A stretch of DNA of 64,000 bases from Argyresthia goedartella (Eukaryota > Arthropoda > Insecta > Lepidoptera > Argyresthiidae), in NCBI GenBank assembly GCA_949825045.1, contig OX463810.1, positions 40,310,201 through 40,374,200 on the forward strand. The letters run 5' to 3'. The notes under the pieces were generated by a model that saw only the letters and a program-made list of their open reading frames with translations, was not told the DNA's origin and did not search any database. How positions within the stretch are numbered: the stretch's first letter is position 1; the number at the start of each line of letters is the position of its first letter. Of the stretch, positions 1 to 11,479 are shown piece by piece. Made by a program: the position numbers and the translations under genes.

Positions 1-13
1 TACAAATACAATT

Positions 14-834
14 TTTTCTGCTGGGGTAACGTTTGAGGGTTTTCTATATCTCAGCAACGGCTGAACCTAGGTATATGAGATTTTATAGATTAGTTGTTAA
101 GATTTAGTGCCTAATTAGTGCAATCTTACTTTTTTTTAAAACTTGTTTTTTTTTCTACGTATTCAGTTTACAAAAAAAAGTGAAAATCTCACAGCACATT
201 CAAACGACGCTATTTCAAGACTTGAAATCTCTATCAGTGGTTCCTCATAACATCCACCATTTCCTCCAAAGATTTCATAAACCTGGATTAAGTATTTTGA
301 GAAAAATCAGGCTCTGTTGTTAGTTTGACCGCGCCTTATGTTTGGAGCCCTCTCATTCAATTTCTAAGACAATAGCGGATTTTCTCATCAATTGACAAAT
401 TAGTGCTCTTATTCATAAATATATCCTGAAAATTTGAACCGGTAATTCTAAGTAGAATCTGAGATAATTAACGAAAGCTGAAATCTTCCAGTATCAAACC
501 ACTACCGCGCCAAATTAAGTAGGCCACTAAAAAGCGGCCGCTAGATAAATTGTCCCTTCAATCCGAATTTGGTACCATAATAGCGCCGTATGGCATCGAG
601 GGAAATATATTAGTTGGGGATTATTGTTCGTTTAGGTAAAAACGTGACGCTATGTCGTGTACTATTCCTATGCTAAATATCAATAATCGGATATTCCGAT
701 ATTTATTATAAATATCGGCCTTTTGAGAACCCTGGACACGTCCAAAGCCATACACCATTAAGTTTAGTTGTTCGTTGACGATGCGAATGTATTGCTACAG
801 GTTAATAAAATAAAAATAGATTAAAGTCACAAAC
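14..834 (+). repeat. Left inverted arm of the foldback element
   Basis: Inverted partner of 1979-2823. It contains several GCACTAATT-type words that also occur just outside the right end (2970-3060), suggesting further related sequence there. Confidence 0.8.
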
Positions 835-1160
835 GTGAAGTTATTGTTCGGTTTTAGCTCACTTGAAAGTAAAGATGGGGGATTCTCGACAACGATCTCG
901 CTGCGAGATCTTTTCGGGAATGTCCCGTTTTATTTGCTTTGGATTTTCGTTACTTACTTATAAAGTAATATTATAATCTTATTTCGATGATATAATAGTA
1001 ATAAAAATGGCATAATAACAAATACATGTCAAAATAAATTAAATTAAATTATATTAAATTATGTCATATTAATTAAATCATGTCGTGAAAATATGAAACT
1101 TATCTCTCACAATGTTTTTGGCTCACCGACCTACGCAAATTATGGACGAAGTAGATTCAA

Positions 1161-1690
1161 TCAGAACCTGCGCAGGCCGTGAAAAACCCCATAAACCGTC
1201 ATAACAATACTATTAGTCATCAAGTTATGTCCAAAATTTGCCACCCTGCGTCTTATCAATGCGTCAGCGCATGGCAGCCGCAGCACTGCGAACATTGTAG
1301 ACGCGCTGCACCACCGTGGCATACGGAACAGAATGCGGTAAGCGTCTTTATATTGCACCTTGGATCTGTGATAACTCTCTACCTTATAACTGCACCATAG
1401 CTGAGGCGTGTAAACGTTTGGCAGTACGTTTTAAAGAAAACCAGTTTTGAGTCTCGCGAGGATTTGCAGAATTTGCGTCCTATTATGTTGACCCTGACGA
1501 TCATAGCTCGTCTTTACCTGTCTAGGTCGAGATCTTCCCGCATGTCGCTCTTAACCCAGTGTCCGAGGAACATGAAGTTAGCAACAATTTTTTGTGAGTT
1601 TCTGTCAAGGATCACCGGCAGCGAGCATTCTGTTTTTCCCCGTTCTGAGAACACCATAGCTACTGGTTTCGTCGAGTTATAAACGATCCC
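1161..1690 (-). pseudogene. Fragment of a non-LTR reverse transcriptase C-terminal region
   Basis: The minus strand reads as the region downstream of the RT domain of a LINE. Recognisable pieces are FLGHWVKSD, then an arginine-rich stretch, then AYRILFRMPRWCSAS near 1310. This resembles the GHWV...RRA...YC...RLPR pattern of LINE thumb/C-terminal regions. It is interrupted by stops and at least one frameshift. The fragment lies in the loop of the inverted-repeat element, so it was captured by, or inserted into, that element. The LINE clade cannot be fixed from so short a piece. Confidence 0.6.
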
Positions 1691-1978
1691 TTGCGCATTT
1701 GCGTAACTTGCACAGATCTGCAGTCAGTATCTGAGAGTACCAATCGTGGGGCTTGTGTTTATTGGGATTTTATGGGATATGGTTTGTCAAAACTAAACAT
1801 GAACTTAAAATCACTATTCCAAAGCTCAAACCATTAGTTGTAATAGTTACTCCATAAATTGTACCACAAGATGTGCTGGATTGTGGCATAGTAGAATGTG
1901 CTCAAAGCAATCTCTATTAACAATTCGGTTAAGATTGATATGTTGAGTTTCATAATTTTTCAATTTATTTTTCAATTT

Positions 1979-2823
1979 GTTTGTGACTTTAATCTATTTT
2001 TATTTTATTGACCTGTAGCAATACATTCTCATCGTCAACGATCAACTAAACTTAATAGTTTATGGCGTTGGACGTGTCCAGGGTTCTCAAAAGGCCGATA
2101 TTTACAACAAATATCGAAATATCAGATTATTGATATTTAGCATAATAATAGCACACGACATAGCGTCACGTTTTTACCCATACGGAGTGGCAGATATTGA
2201 GCTAAAACAATAACCCCCAACTAATTTATTCCTCTCAATGCCATACGGCGCTATTATAGTACCAAAATCGGAGTGTAGGAATAATGTATCCAGTGGCCGC
2301 TTTTTAGTGGCCTACTTAATTTGGCAGGGTAGTGGTTTGATACTGGAAGATTTTAGTTTTCGTTAATTATCTCATCTTCTAAAATAGAATTTCCGGTTCA
2401 AATTTTCAGGATATATCTATAAATAAGAGCACTAATTCGTCAATTGATCAGAAAATCCGCTATTGTCTTAGAAATTTAATGAGATGGCTCCAAACATAAG
2501 GCGCGGTCAAACTAACAACAGAGCCTGATTTCTCTCAAAATACTTAATCCAGGTTTATGAAATCTTTGGAGGAAATGGTGGACGTTATGTGGAACCGCTG
2601 ATAGAGATTTCAAGTCTTGAAAAGGCGTCGTTGGAATGTGCTGTGAGATTTTCACTTTTTTTTGTAAACTGAATACCGCGAAAAAAAACAAGTTTTTCAA
2701 AAAAGTAAGATTGCACTAATTAGGCACTAATTACTAACAACTAATGTACAAAATCTCATATTCCTAGGTTCCGCCGTTGCTGAGATACAGAAAACCCTCA
2801 AACGTTACCCCAGCAGAAAAATT
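1979..2823 (-). repeat. Right inverted arm of the foldback element
   Basis: Reverse complement of 14-834 over essentially its whole length, with point differences and small indels. Confidence 0.8.
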
Positions 2824-3768
2824 AATAACTCCGTTCCTATAAGAGGCACAAATTCGCCACTTCGGGTACATTTATGCACAAATATAAGCTACCTACCCTA
2901 CTACTTTCATTGAGCTAAGTCTCTGTTTTATTTATTTTTTTGCTAGGAGAACGTTCTCCCAGCAGAATGTGTTTATCGCATTTATCTCTAAATCCTGTGG
3001 GAGCACAAATTTCATATTTCGGGCACTAATTTTTCTCACAGAGCACTAATTATTTGCATATTCATAATTTCGAAACCACGACCTTTTTTGCTGGAAATAC
3101 GCTCACTCATTTACTTCCTACTATCAGTCTTCTCTTTAGAAATCCACAGCATTTATTAGCATAATTCATCACTTACTCTTAAGTAATATACTGTGTTGGC
3201 TCATGAAAGCATGGGCATGTTAAAAAAAACAGTTATAAAACTATGTTCATAATATTGCAGTGTTACAAAACGATAATTTTACAATTCTTGGTGACTATGA
3301 GGATGCATAACTTTTTTCTTGACGCATTGCTATTCTTTCCAGTGTCTGCATGCTCCTTTCTCCGCTGGCTGCAAACGCCGCCATGGATTTCGCATTTAGT
3401 TCTTCTGCCACTAGTCTGCACTTATTGATGTCATCTGCAGTAACAAGAAAATGTTCTATTTTTATTACTTTTTTATCTTAACTTACATGAAACTTAATAT
3501 TGCACATTAGCATGGAGTTTTTTTTTTGTAGTAGGTTATCTCACCACATACCACTTACAACATATTGAATATATGAGACTGATGAATGAATTAGAGATTG
3601 AGATTTTAGTAAATAGGTAGTCATCATCATCATCCACTGCTGGACGAAAGGCCTCTCCCAAAAATGAGAGAATTTGTACATAGTAATCACCACCCTGAGC
3701 AGACGGGTTGGTGATCGCAGTACTGTAGATGGTGGTTGTTTACAACGGACGTTGGTGTCCATTATCTG
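2824..3768. other. Unassigned AT-rich spacer
   Basis: No supportable gene. Near 3620-3660 there is a CATCATCATCATCC run followed by a CACTGCTGGACGAAAGGC segment, of a type common as a dispersed element in Lepidoptera, perhaps the upstream edge of the LINE that follows. Bases 2941-2965 repeat the word CAGCAGAA seen at the right end of the inverted-repeat element. Confidence 0.5.
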
Positions 3769-4470
3769 TTAGGTATATTCCCAGGGTGCTCTGAGCGACT
3801 ACCTCCTAGTGTGGGAGAGCTGAAGTGATGCAGAAGGATACGTCCGACTGCATAACTTCTGCTTCCTCCTGGTGCACCCTGGTAACAGCGGCTAGTGACT
3901 GGTCCCCGGACCTCTTACTAGCTGATGGCTAAAAGTCCCTCCGGTTCTGTCGGTTAAGGTGGGTGTACCCGGCAGACTATCTACACTCACTTGCGTCTTG
4001 TGGTCTGCACAGTTGATCACCGTAGGCCAGGATGAAGGGGTCCTGGGGGGTTGAGCCGAGCGTTGCTGTGGATTTAGCTTCGTAAGGCAACACGCCCTAT
4101 TTGGCCTGGATTTCAGGCAAAACGGTAGCCTCGCCCGTAGCCGCGGGTTGGGGTAACGGCCAAGTGTCCCGTCAAAGGGCCACGGCTAGGGGTGTAGGGT
4201 CCGCTAAGGCGTCAGCCAAAGCGGTGGGATGGGCCATGCTGACGGGGTAAGCTTCGGTGACTACGGCGGTGGGACCATGTCGCTGACACCTTGGTTCACA
4301 TCGTCCACAGAAGCGAGCTCCCGATGTCGCGACAAGTACCAGCCCTATGCTCCTATATCTACTCGGTACTCCTAGCGACTGAAAGCTGTTCCAAGCGAGT
4401 AGGCGCTCCCAAATGTGCGGGCTCCGTGGAGGGTGGGAAACCGAGTAGACGAATCTTTATACATTTGACC

Positions 4471-6075
4471 ATGGATCGCGTCAGGTCAAAAAACCCCTCT
4501 GGAACGCTTCCAGCGGTGAAAACCGCAAGCGTCTCCAAACAGGTGCGAGAATCTGCCACGGCAGATCCTCAAGCCTTAAATGGGCGCACTGCCACCATCA
4601 ATGACCTACCGGTGCAAACCGGTAGTGCTTCCACTGTGGAGGGTAGCTGCACAAAGCCCGAAAGCGAGTCGAGAGGCAGGGCCACGGGGCAACCCGGTGC
4701 GCGGAGCCATTCGACCAACATCGCCGAGCATTTTGCCAGCGCCTGGACGACGGTTGGTCGAAAGGGTAAACCACCCAAGCAATCCTTGCAAGGGAAGGGC
4801 CCATCGACTAAACTTCCAGATACGGTGCAAACCGCGAATCGCCGGTGGAAGAAGAAACAGCGTTTGGCTGCCACATCGGCCGCTGCCGGCGTAGATGGGG
4901 TTCCATCTGCCACGGTGGCGACCGTTAGCGGTCCCGCTGTTAATACAGCTGGAGCTGCGGGTAAGGTGACCGGCTCCCGTGGTGTCAAAGGGGCAACCCT
5001 AGACTCAAACGGGGCTAAACCTACCGTAGCGTTCTCTGGTGGTCCGACTTCTAACAAGAAGTTGAAATCTGCCAAGAGACCCGGCAAAAACGAGCGCGCG
5101 GCTGCTAAGAGGGCTCGACTCGAGGATAGTAATTCTCCTCGAGTGGAACCTAAAAAGCGGTGCACGGATGCGCGCAGAGCTGGGGTCACCTATGCTCAGA
5201 AGGTGAAGTCTGACCAGTACATCGCCGTTACTGACGTCGCTACTGGTCATATTTCACAGGATCTGTCAACGCTCATCCTCAACGAGATTGATGACAAAAT
5301 CTTGAAGGAAGCGTTGGCGGATCCGAGCAAGGAAAACCCCAAATTCGGTGGCAAGCCTCGTTACGAGGACGGCCACCTTAAACTGTTCGTGAAGGACGAG
5401 TACTCCCTGAACTGGCTGCGGAAGTGTGTCTCCGGCGTGTCTACACCATCCAACGTACAGTTGGTGGTGAAACGCCAATCGGAGATGGTCCGCAGGGTTC
5501 GATGTGGGGTGCTCATACCCAACGAACGGGGCAAGTGGAAGTCTGCGCCCGACGTCGGCGTAGTCCTCCACTTTATGAACAAGTGGGCACAGGTTGACCG
5601 ATGGCTCCTCCAGAAAGTGGATGAGCAGCAGGACAACCTGTTTCTCATTACAGACGTCCCTGAAGATGTGGTGCCGACCCTGCTGGGAAAGGGCAGACAG
5701 CTCCTTTTTGGTAGTGGTTCGGTCTACCTTAAATTTCAGGGACCCGGTGGGAAATTTATTAAGGAACCACCGGTGGTAACGCAGACCAGCTCTAAGCTGG
5801 TCATCACTGGGGTCTCATCATCATCATCTATGCCCCAGAGTTCCACTCCAGAGCGGCAGCAAACAGTTCCCGATGTAGTCGGGGAAAGTTCTGCTGCTCA
5901 ACCGCAGGACGGGCACGCGCGCTGGGAGGCCATGCTGCTTGCTGAAGGCGATGAGCTAGAACCAGCAGTGGTGCCCTCTGAGGGCGAGGAGCTGTCCATG
6001 CGGCTGGAGGAGGAACTCGTCTTGGAGGTGGAGGAGGGGTTGACCAAAAATGGCGTCCCTCTCCCGCGATTGTAA
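4471..6075 (+). CDS. LINE ORF1 protein (gag-like, DUF4780-type region)
   Basis: This open frame ends at 6075. The start at ATG 4471 (MDRVRSKNPSG) gives about 534 residues; an upstream in-frame ATG at 4324 is possible and the frame is open from 4291. The first half is basic and rich in Ser, Thr, Ala and Gly, with clusters such as KKLKSAKRPGKNERAAAKRA, typical of nucleic-acid-binding LINE ORF1 proteins. The second half (near DEYSLNWLRKCV and DRWLLQKVDEQQDNLFLITD) resembles DUF4780-like regions of insect LINE ORF1 proteins. The tail is acidic (EGEELSMRLEEELVLEVEEG). No CCHC knuckles were found. It overlaps the ORF2 start (6050) by 26 bases in another frame, as expected for coupled LINE ORFs. There are no internal stops, though its partner ORF2 is dead. 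Confidence 0.75.
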   Translation: MDRVRSKNPSGTLPAVKTASVSKQVRESATADPQALNGRTATINDLPVQTGSASTVEGSCTKPESESRGRATGQPGARSHSTNIAEHFASAWTTVGRKGKPPKQSLQGKGPSTKLPDTVQTANRRWKKKQRLAATSAAAGVDGVPSATVATVSGPAVNTAGAAGKVTGSRGVKGATLDSNGAKPTVAFSGGPTSNKKLKSAKRPGKNERAAAKRARLEDSNSPRVEPKKRCTDARRAGVTYAQKVKSDQYIAVTDVATGHISQDLSTLILNEIDDKILKEALADPSKENPKFGGKPRYEDGHLKLFVKDEYSLNWLRKCVSGVSTPSNVQLVVKRQSEMVRRVRCGVLIPNERGKWKSAPDVGVVLHFMNKWAQVDRWLLQKVDEQQDNLFLITDVPEDVVPTLLGKGRQLLFGSGSVYLKFQGPGGKFIKEPPVVTQTSSKLVITGVSSSSSMPQSSTPERQQTVPDVVGESSAAQPQDGHARWEAMLLAEGDELEPAVVPSEGEELSMRLEEELVLEVEEGLTKNGVPLPRL

Positions 6076-6714
6076 AGTCCTCCAAGCCAACCTCCAACAC
6101 AGCCAAACTGCAACGGCCCAGTTAAGACGCTGGTTGGGGGCAAACAGCACTGCCGTGGCTCTGATCCAGGAGCCGTGGATCAACCGCGGTAGCATTCGAG
6201 GGTTCGCCAATTTGAGAGGTAAGCTTTTCGTTACAACTGATCACGATAACCCTAGAACGTGCATCATAACTACTAACAACATCCCAGCATAGCCATTAAC
6301 AGAGTTCTGTTCCAGGGACCTGTGTGCCATAAGGATGCAACTGCCCGACACAGCTAGGTGCCGCGAACTCGTGGTGGCCTCCGCCTACATGCCTGCGGAG
6401 GACAACCCGCCTCCACACGACCTGTGCCGGCTGGTGGACCACTGCGAGAAGTCGGGCCTCCAGCTCATCGTTGGGGCCGACTCGAACGCGCATCATCCAC
6501 TGTGGGGCATGCCGGATATGAACAGCAGAGGTAAGACACTTGTTGAATACCTAATTACTACAAACCTTACTGTGCTTAACATAGGTTCTGAACCAACTTT
6601 TGTTACCAAGCGGAGTAGAACCATCGTTGATATTACCCTGGCAACGGCGGACATATCCGACGACGTTGGGGGCTGGCATGTGTCCAACGAGGCGTCATGC
6701 TCTGATCATCGATA
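6050..6714 (+). pseudogene. LINE ORF2, 5' part: AP endonuclease domain with a nonsense codon
   Basis: Starts at ATG 6050 inside the end of ORF1. Visible EEP endonuclease features are LQANLQHS (catalytic Asn), LIQEPW (catalytic Glu), VGADSNAHHPLWG (Asp/Asn) and TIVDITLA followed by SDHR (terminal Asp-His). An in-frame TAG at 6290-6292 interrupts the domain, with the same frame open on both sides. The reading frame stops at 6714 because a CR1-like LINE is inserted; the remainder of ORF2 resumes at 12104. The domain order and residues match the LOA/I and R1 groups. The nick-generating nuclease is therefore non-functional here. Confidence 0.8.
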
Positions 6715-6958
6715 TCAATATCAATATATCAATCAATATATATTTATTGCAATAAAAAACATGTTACATAAGGTCTTAAATAAGTACAGTAGTTTCAATG
6801 TAATTTTACCCTTAGGGCGTAGCAATATTATGATTAAGATATATTTACATCCATAAATAAGTTAGTTTTACTAAATGTCATTGGTACATGTCCATAAATT
6901 AACAATTAATAATAATACAACATTGGATCATAATTTATAACAATACAGATAAATAATA

Positions 6959-9794
6959 TTAAAATTTATGTTTAAAGAATTCATTTAGGTCATAGGGGCA
7001 AATTTTTATAAGTATCTGTCTGAGTTTATTAATAAGACTAGGTGTAGGAAGTGATTTTATTTCGTCAGGAAGCCTATTATACACTTTTATGGCTACCATC
7101 CTCGCGCACCGCGAGTACGCGACAGTCCGGCAGGTTGGCTCCTCTAAATTGTATTGGTACCTTTCATTTAACCGAACGCTGACTCCCATAGGTCTTAGAG
7201 GAAACTTTGACGGGTGACGCCTCACCAATTTGCAAAGCTCAAGTATGTACAGGGCAGTAATAGTAGGAATATTCAGTTTGACAAAGGATTCTCTACACGA
7301 TTCCCTGCTTGACTTGAGTCCGTCGATGATCCGCACACACCTTTTTTGTAGGATGAATATATTTTTAATTTCTACGCAGTTCCCCCATATTGCTAAACCG
7401 TAGAGCACCCTAGACTGAAAAAAGGCGTAGTAAGCTTGCATAGTGGCTCTTAAAGTTGAAATAGCTGCTAGGCATCTCAAGGCATAACAGAAGCTGCTTA
7501 GCTTACTTTCCAGACACTCTACATGTTTCTTCCAGTTCATATTTTCGTCACAATAGATCCCCAAGAATTTAGCATTTGATACTGTACAGCAATTTTTACC
7601 ATCGAAATTAATTTCTAGAGCAACATCCGGGGTGTTGTAATTTCTAAAGTACAAGACATTCGTTTTATTAAGATTGGTATTTAGGTCAAGTTTTTTAAAC
7701 CAGTTTATAACAATATTTATTGATTGCGTTATACGATCTGCTAAGTTAGTCCCTTCTCCTCGCTGAAATTTGAAAAAGACAGAGACGTCATCTGCGAACA
7801 TTATTACTTTATCGTCTATCAGGTTTGGAAGATGATTGACGTACAGAAGGAAGAGAATGGGCCCCAGTATGCTACCTTGTGGGACGCCCTTAAGTATTGT
7901 TGTAGTTTTAGATTCCATATTTATAAGAGTCCTTGATTGGTTCAAGATTGGAAGGAGGACACTTTGTTCTCTTTCTTTAAGGTATGATGCAAACCATTTA
8001 CCCACAACCCCCCTGATCCCATATCTATCCATAATGGATAATAGGATACCATGATTGACATAATCGAATGCTTTCGAAAGATCGAGGAGAACCGTCATTA
8101 CATTTTTTTTTACCGTTTAGAGCCTCCGCAACGAAATCCGTCATGTCAAATATAGCGTCAGCTGTGGATACTCCATGTTGAAACCCGAATTGCTCTTTAG
8201 CCAAGATTTTTTTTAGTGTGAGAAAGGATCGGAGTCTGTTTGCCATGGCCTTTTCAAACACCTTTGATAAGGTCGGTAACAAAGATATAGGTCGGTAGTT
8301 GTTGACATCTAATTTAGCATCCTTTTTGTGAATCGGTCTTACGTGGGCCTTTTTTAGTTTTTGTGGGAAGATTCCCTCCGTAAATGATCTATTTAGTAAA
8401 AACAGCAGTGGCACGGCGATAGCTTGCAATATGTGCTTTAAGACACCTGAGGGAATACTGTCATATCCACATGATTTTTTGTTTTTTAAGGATTTAACTA
8501 CTTTATGTAACTCTTCTAGACTTATCGGTCTGACAAACATCGTATCGGGGCTTAGATGTGGTAGGTCTATTTGAGTTTCAGGAATGTTAGCTATACTGCC
8601 TACGACACTTGTGAAAAAGTTGTTAAATACATCAGGAGCTTCGCAGTCTGCCTCCACTATATTTGTACCGTCAGTCAGACCAACGTAACTGGTGAGATCC
8701 TTCCTGCGTTTACCCTTGATATTGGTTTTTATTAAGTCCCATGTTGACTTTACTTTGTCGTGTGAATTAAGTATCTTCAGTTCATTGTAGGATCTCTTTG
8801 CAAAAGAAATAACTCGACCCAGAATAGAGCAATACAGTTTATACCGCTGTTTTAAAATTAAGCAATTTGAGCACTTCAGACAAATAAACATCTCCCTTTT
8901 GGTTTCGCATGACTTTTTAATACCTGGTGTGAGCCACCCAAGTCTACTTTTACCACCATCATCACACTTCACCTTTATTTCAGGGCAGTAGGTGTCAAAA
9001 GCTCTAGTCAAGGTATTATGAAATATATCGAACCCTTTATCACAATCTATAGCTTTGTACACACCTTCCCAAGAAACCAAGAGCAAATGGTTTTTTAGGT
9101 ATTCAAGGTTTTCCGGCTTGAGATTTCTTACCATTGTGTAAGAACTTTTATTTCTTTTTAGTGGTCGTTCCATAACCGCACATTGTAGAGTATGATCCGA
9201 TAAGCCAATTTCAAGAACATTTACCTGTGTTAGCGTTGTATTGGACATAATATTATCAATACATGTTGAACTATGATAAGTTATTCGAGTAGGTTCCTTT
9301 ATAAAATGCTTCAGATTGTAAGTTTGTAAGAGACTTAAAAGCTCTCTCGTTTCTGTATCTTGTACCATGAGATTAACATTAAAGTCACCGCAAATAATAA
9401 TTTTACGTGCATTATTACGTTTGCATAGATTGTTAAGCATATTATCAAGGTTTGATATAAAGTTATCGTTCTTGTATGGTTTGGGTCTATAAAGGCTTAT
9501 GATGTAAGTATCGTTTAATTTTATTCCACATACCTCAAATAAGTAAGGAATAGACATTTCCTCGATCTTTGGTAGTGCTTCGGGTTCAAGATGTGATCTG
9601 ACGAAAATACATGTTCCTCCCTTACTGTCTCTATTTCTACGGCTGAAACTAGCAGCCAACTTGAAGCCTGAAATTTGAATAAGATAGAGATCCTCAGATA
9701 CCCTGTGGTGCTCAGTCACACTCAGTACCGAAACAACCCTTCCAGCCGGAGACTTAAGCCAGATTTCTAGTTGGGGTATTTTTTTATAGTTCAA
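6959..9794 (-). pseudogene. CR1-like ORF2: endonuclease and reverse transcriptase with one frameshift
   Basis: The frame reads EEP then RT. EEP marks are HINIQSLN (just upstream of 9794), SVTEHH, IICGDFNVNL, TCIDNIMSN and LSDHTLQ. RT marks are YRPISLLPTLSKVFEK, LLDLSKAFDYVNH, GVPQGSILGPILFLLYVNH and MFADDVSVFF; all catalytic acids are present. The first in-frame residues of the EEP lie upstream of 9794, so ORF2 probably begins inside the end of ORF1 (about 9870) and its exact start is unclear. A single-base shift near 8100, in a run of T on the plus strand, separates the EEP/RT N-terminal part from the RT palm. Apart from this one shift the frame is complete to its stop at 6959. It could be a sequencing artefact. 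Confidence 0.85.
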
Positions 9795-9871
9795 ACTCTG
9801 GATATTTATGTGGGCTATTCTATCAGATTTATTGTTGTTTTTGCTTGCAGTGTTTTTGGAAATCTGTATTT

Positions 9872-11479
9872 CTACGTTTTTGGATGAATCTCTTCGCTTC
9901 TCCAGAAAACCTGGGAGTTAATTTTAATATTATTATTAGTTCCTGCAATGTCCGTCTGTGTCTCCGCATTAACAAAGTTCTGTTGTGCATTACTCGACTT
10001 ATTGTACTCAGCAAAAATAGATCTATACGAAGCTCCAAGCACTTCTCTATGCAGGGATTTACACGAATACAACAAAGAGGGGGTATCTCCGTCATGTATG
10101 TCGACATAAGTCGCGCACGCAAGGCGGGAACACAGGTGTTTAAATGTACTGTTTACTTTGCGCTCATTCAGATGCTTCCCCATGCCTAATCCTAGATTAC
10201 ACAAGAGTACATTTGTGTTTTCCATTTTACACATGTTACAATACAACATGGATTGTAATTTAATAGGGTCACTGTCATTAGATCCTGCGACTATTATTAC
10301 AAAATCTTTCTTTGAATAGTCCTTACATAAAACTCTACATGATTTCATCACCTGATCCATTGTAGCATATGGCATTATGACTGACTCTACATAGAATTTA
10401 TCCCCTAACAATTTTTTTAGTATTTTATTCATGCCTTTTCCATTTTGATCAGCCAGTATAAGGATTTTAGTTTTATTTGGTCTATCGTTGCTTTTACTCT
10501 CTTGTTTGTTGTTGTCATAGCTTTTTTGGTCCACGCTTTCTTCATTATCTGGACTTTTGTGAATCCGTTTCATTTGCTTGTCCTCTGTTTTGCCTATCTC
10601 TTTTTCCTGTGACAGATGTTCTTCTCGGTCGTCGTTCGTGATTTTGAGTTCAGTAGTCTTCTCTGGCTCACTTATACAAGTCTGGTCGCTGCATTTCATT
10701 TGTTTCAAAATCAAACATTCGTTGAGTGCAGTTGACACTGTGACCATTTGTTGAACTGCTCCTTTTGTTGTAGGCTGTGAGTCTGCGCATCGACGGGAGT
10801 CCGGTATTCTTTCTAGAAAGGTTTCGTTAGTTTTACCTGGTAGAGTTGCGTTTAGGTCACATTGTTTTATGATGTGGTTGGTCAAGTCCCTTTGTGAGGT
10901 ACTTGAATTTCCGATTTTAATTGAATCAGTACGTAATTTACGATACTGGGGAGAGAAAAATGTTTTTTTGGGTGACGAAGTATTTCCCGTGTGTAAATCG
11001 CATAGGCCGACAGATTTGTAAAAATTTATTTTTCTTAGGTGGTCCTTGTTCTCTCTATGTAATGTAGAGTTTAGCGAGATAAGTTTTTCAATCTCGGCAT
11101 GCGCTGACTCTAGTTCTAGATTAATTCTTTCATTTTCGCTTCTCAGGTCCTCAAGCTCCTGGCTGTTTTGGGTAAACGCAGTCGGCAGGCTTTGATGAGA
11201 TAAATCTAGAGCCCACTCGTCACGATCCATATCGTTGCGTCTCTGTTTCCTCTTTGTAACATGGCAGTAGTCTTGAATCGAAGCTGAGGACTTTTCTTCG
11301 CTTTCGTTATGCTTGATACAGTGCTCACAAAGATATGTGTTCTTTTGGGTAACGTGGTAGGCCATGTACTTTGCTGTAGTGACATTGGCACAGTTATGGT
11401 GATAGTTGCTTTTACAAGTGACACATTGCAACAGTTCTGTGGTAATGATATTTCCCAAACACGCTTTACATAGCTTCAT
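9872..11479 (-). CDS. CR1-like ORF1: PHD-like finger, coiled coil, SGNH-esterase-like domain
   Basis: Intact 535-residue frame from ATG 11479 to the stop at 9872. Residues 1-55 form a Cys/His-rich PHD-like finger (CKAC, CVTC, HHNC, CEHC spacing). Around residues 105-150 is a heptad-like acidic/leucine stretch (ELEDLRSENERINLELESAH) likely to form a coiled coil. The middle is polar and low in complexity. The last third begins TKILILADQNGKGM and continues with FVIIVAGSNDSD, matching the block order of SGNH/GDSL-type esterase domains found in ORF1 of CR1-group LINEs; the nucleophile block here is ADQNG rather than a plain GDS, so enzymatic activity is uncertain. The protein is expected to bind LINE RNA. 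It is the best preserved LINE ORF in the window. Confidence 0.8.
   Translation of the reverse strand: MKLCKACLGNIITTELLQCVTCKSNYHHNCANVTTAKYMAYHVTQKNTYLCEHCIKHNESEEKSSASIQDYCHVTKRKQRRNDMDRDEWALDLSHQSLPTAFTQNSQELEDLRSENERINLELESAHAEIEKLISLNSTLHRENKDHLRKINFYKSVGLCDLHTGNTSSPKKTFFSPQYRKLRTDSIKIGNSSTSQRDLTNHIIKQCDLNATLPGKTNETFLERIPDSRRCADSQPTTKGAVQQMVTVSTALNECLILKQMKCSDQTCISEPEKTTELKITNDDREEHLSQEKEIGKTEDKQMKRIHKSPDNEESVDQKSYDNNKQESKSNDRPNKTKILILADQNGKGMNKILKKLLGDKFYVESVIMPYATMDQVMKSCRVLCKDYSKKDFVIIVAGSNDSDPIKLQSMLYCNMCKMENTNVLLCNLGLGMGKHLNERKVNSTFKHLCSRLACATYVDIHDGDTPSLLYSCKSLHREVLGASYRSIFAEYNKSSNAQQNFVNAETQTDIAGTNNNIKINSQVFWRSEEIHPKT

Larger units (their letters stand above)
14..2823. mobile_element. 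Long-terminal-inverted-repeat (foldback-like) element
   Basis: Bases 14-834 and 1979-2823 are inverted copies of each other. The outermost bases read TTTTTCTGCTGGGGTAACG inward from both ends, and homology runs to the motif AAAGTCACAAAC at the inner edge of each arm. The arms differ by scattered substitutions and small indels, so the copy is not new. The 1.1-kb loop encodes no transposase; it holds a decayed LINE fragment (1161-1690). Long arms with a short non-coding centre fit a non-autonomous foldback-type DNA element. The superfamily cannot be named from the ends, and no target duplication could be read because the left flank is only 13 bases. Confidence 0.8.

Noticed and set aside
4569..5189. 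206-codon minus-strand frame opposite the LOA-type ORF1
   Set aside because: GC-rich antisense shadow without a recognisable domain, whereas the plus frame has LINE ORF1 features.
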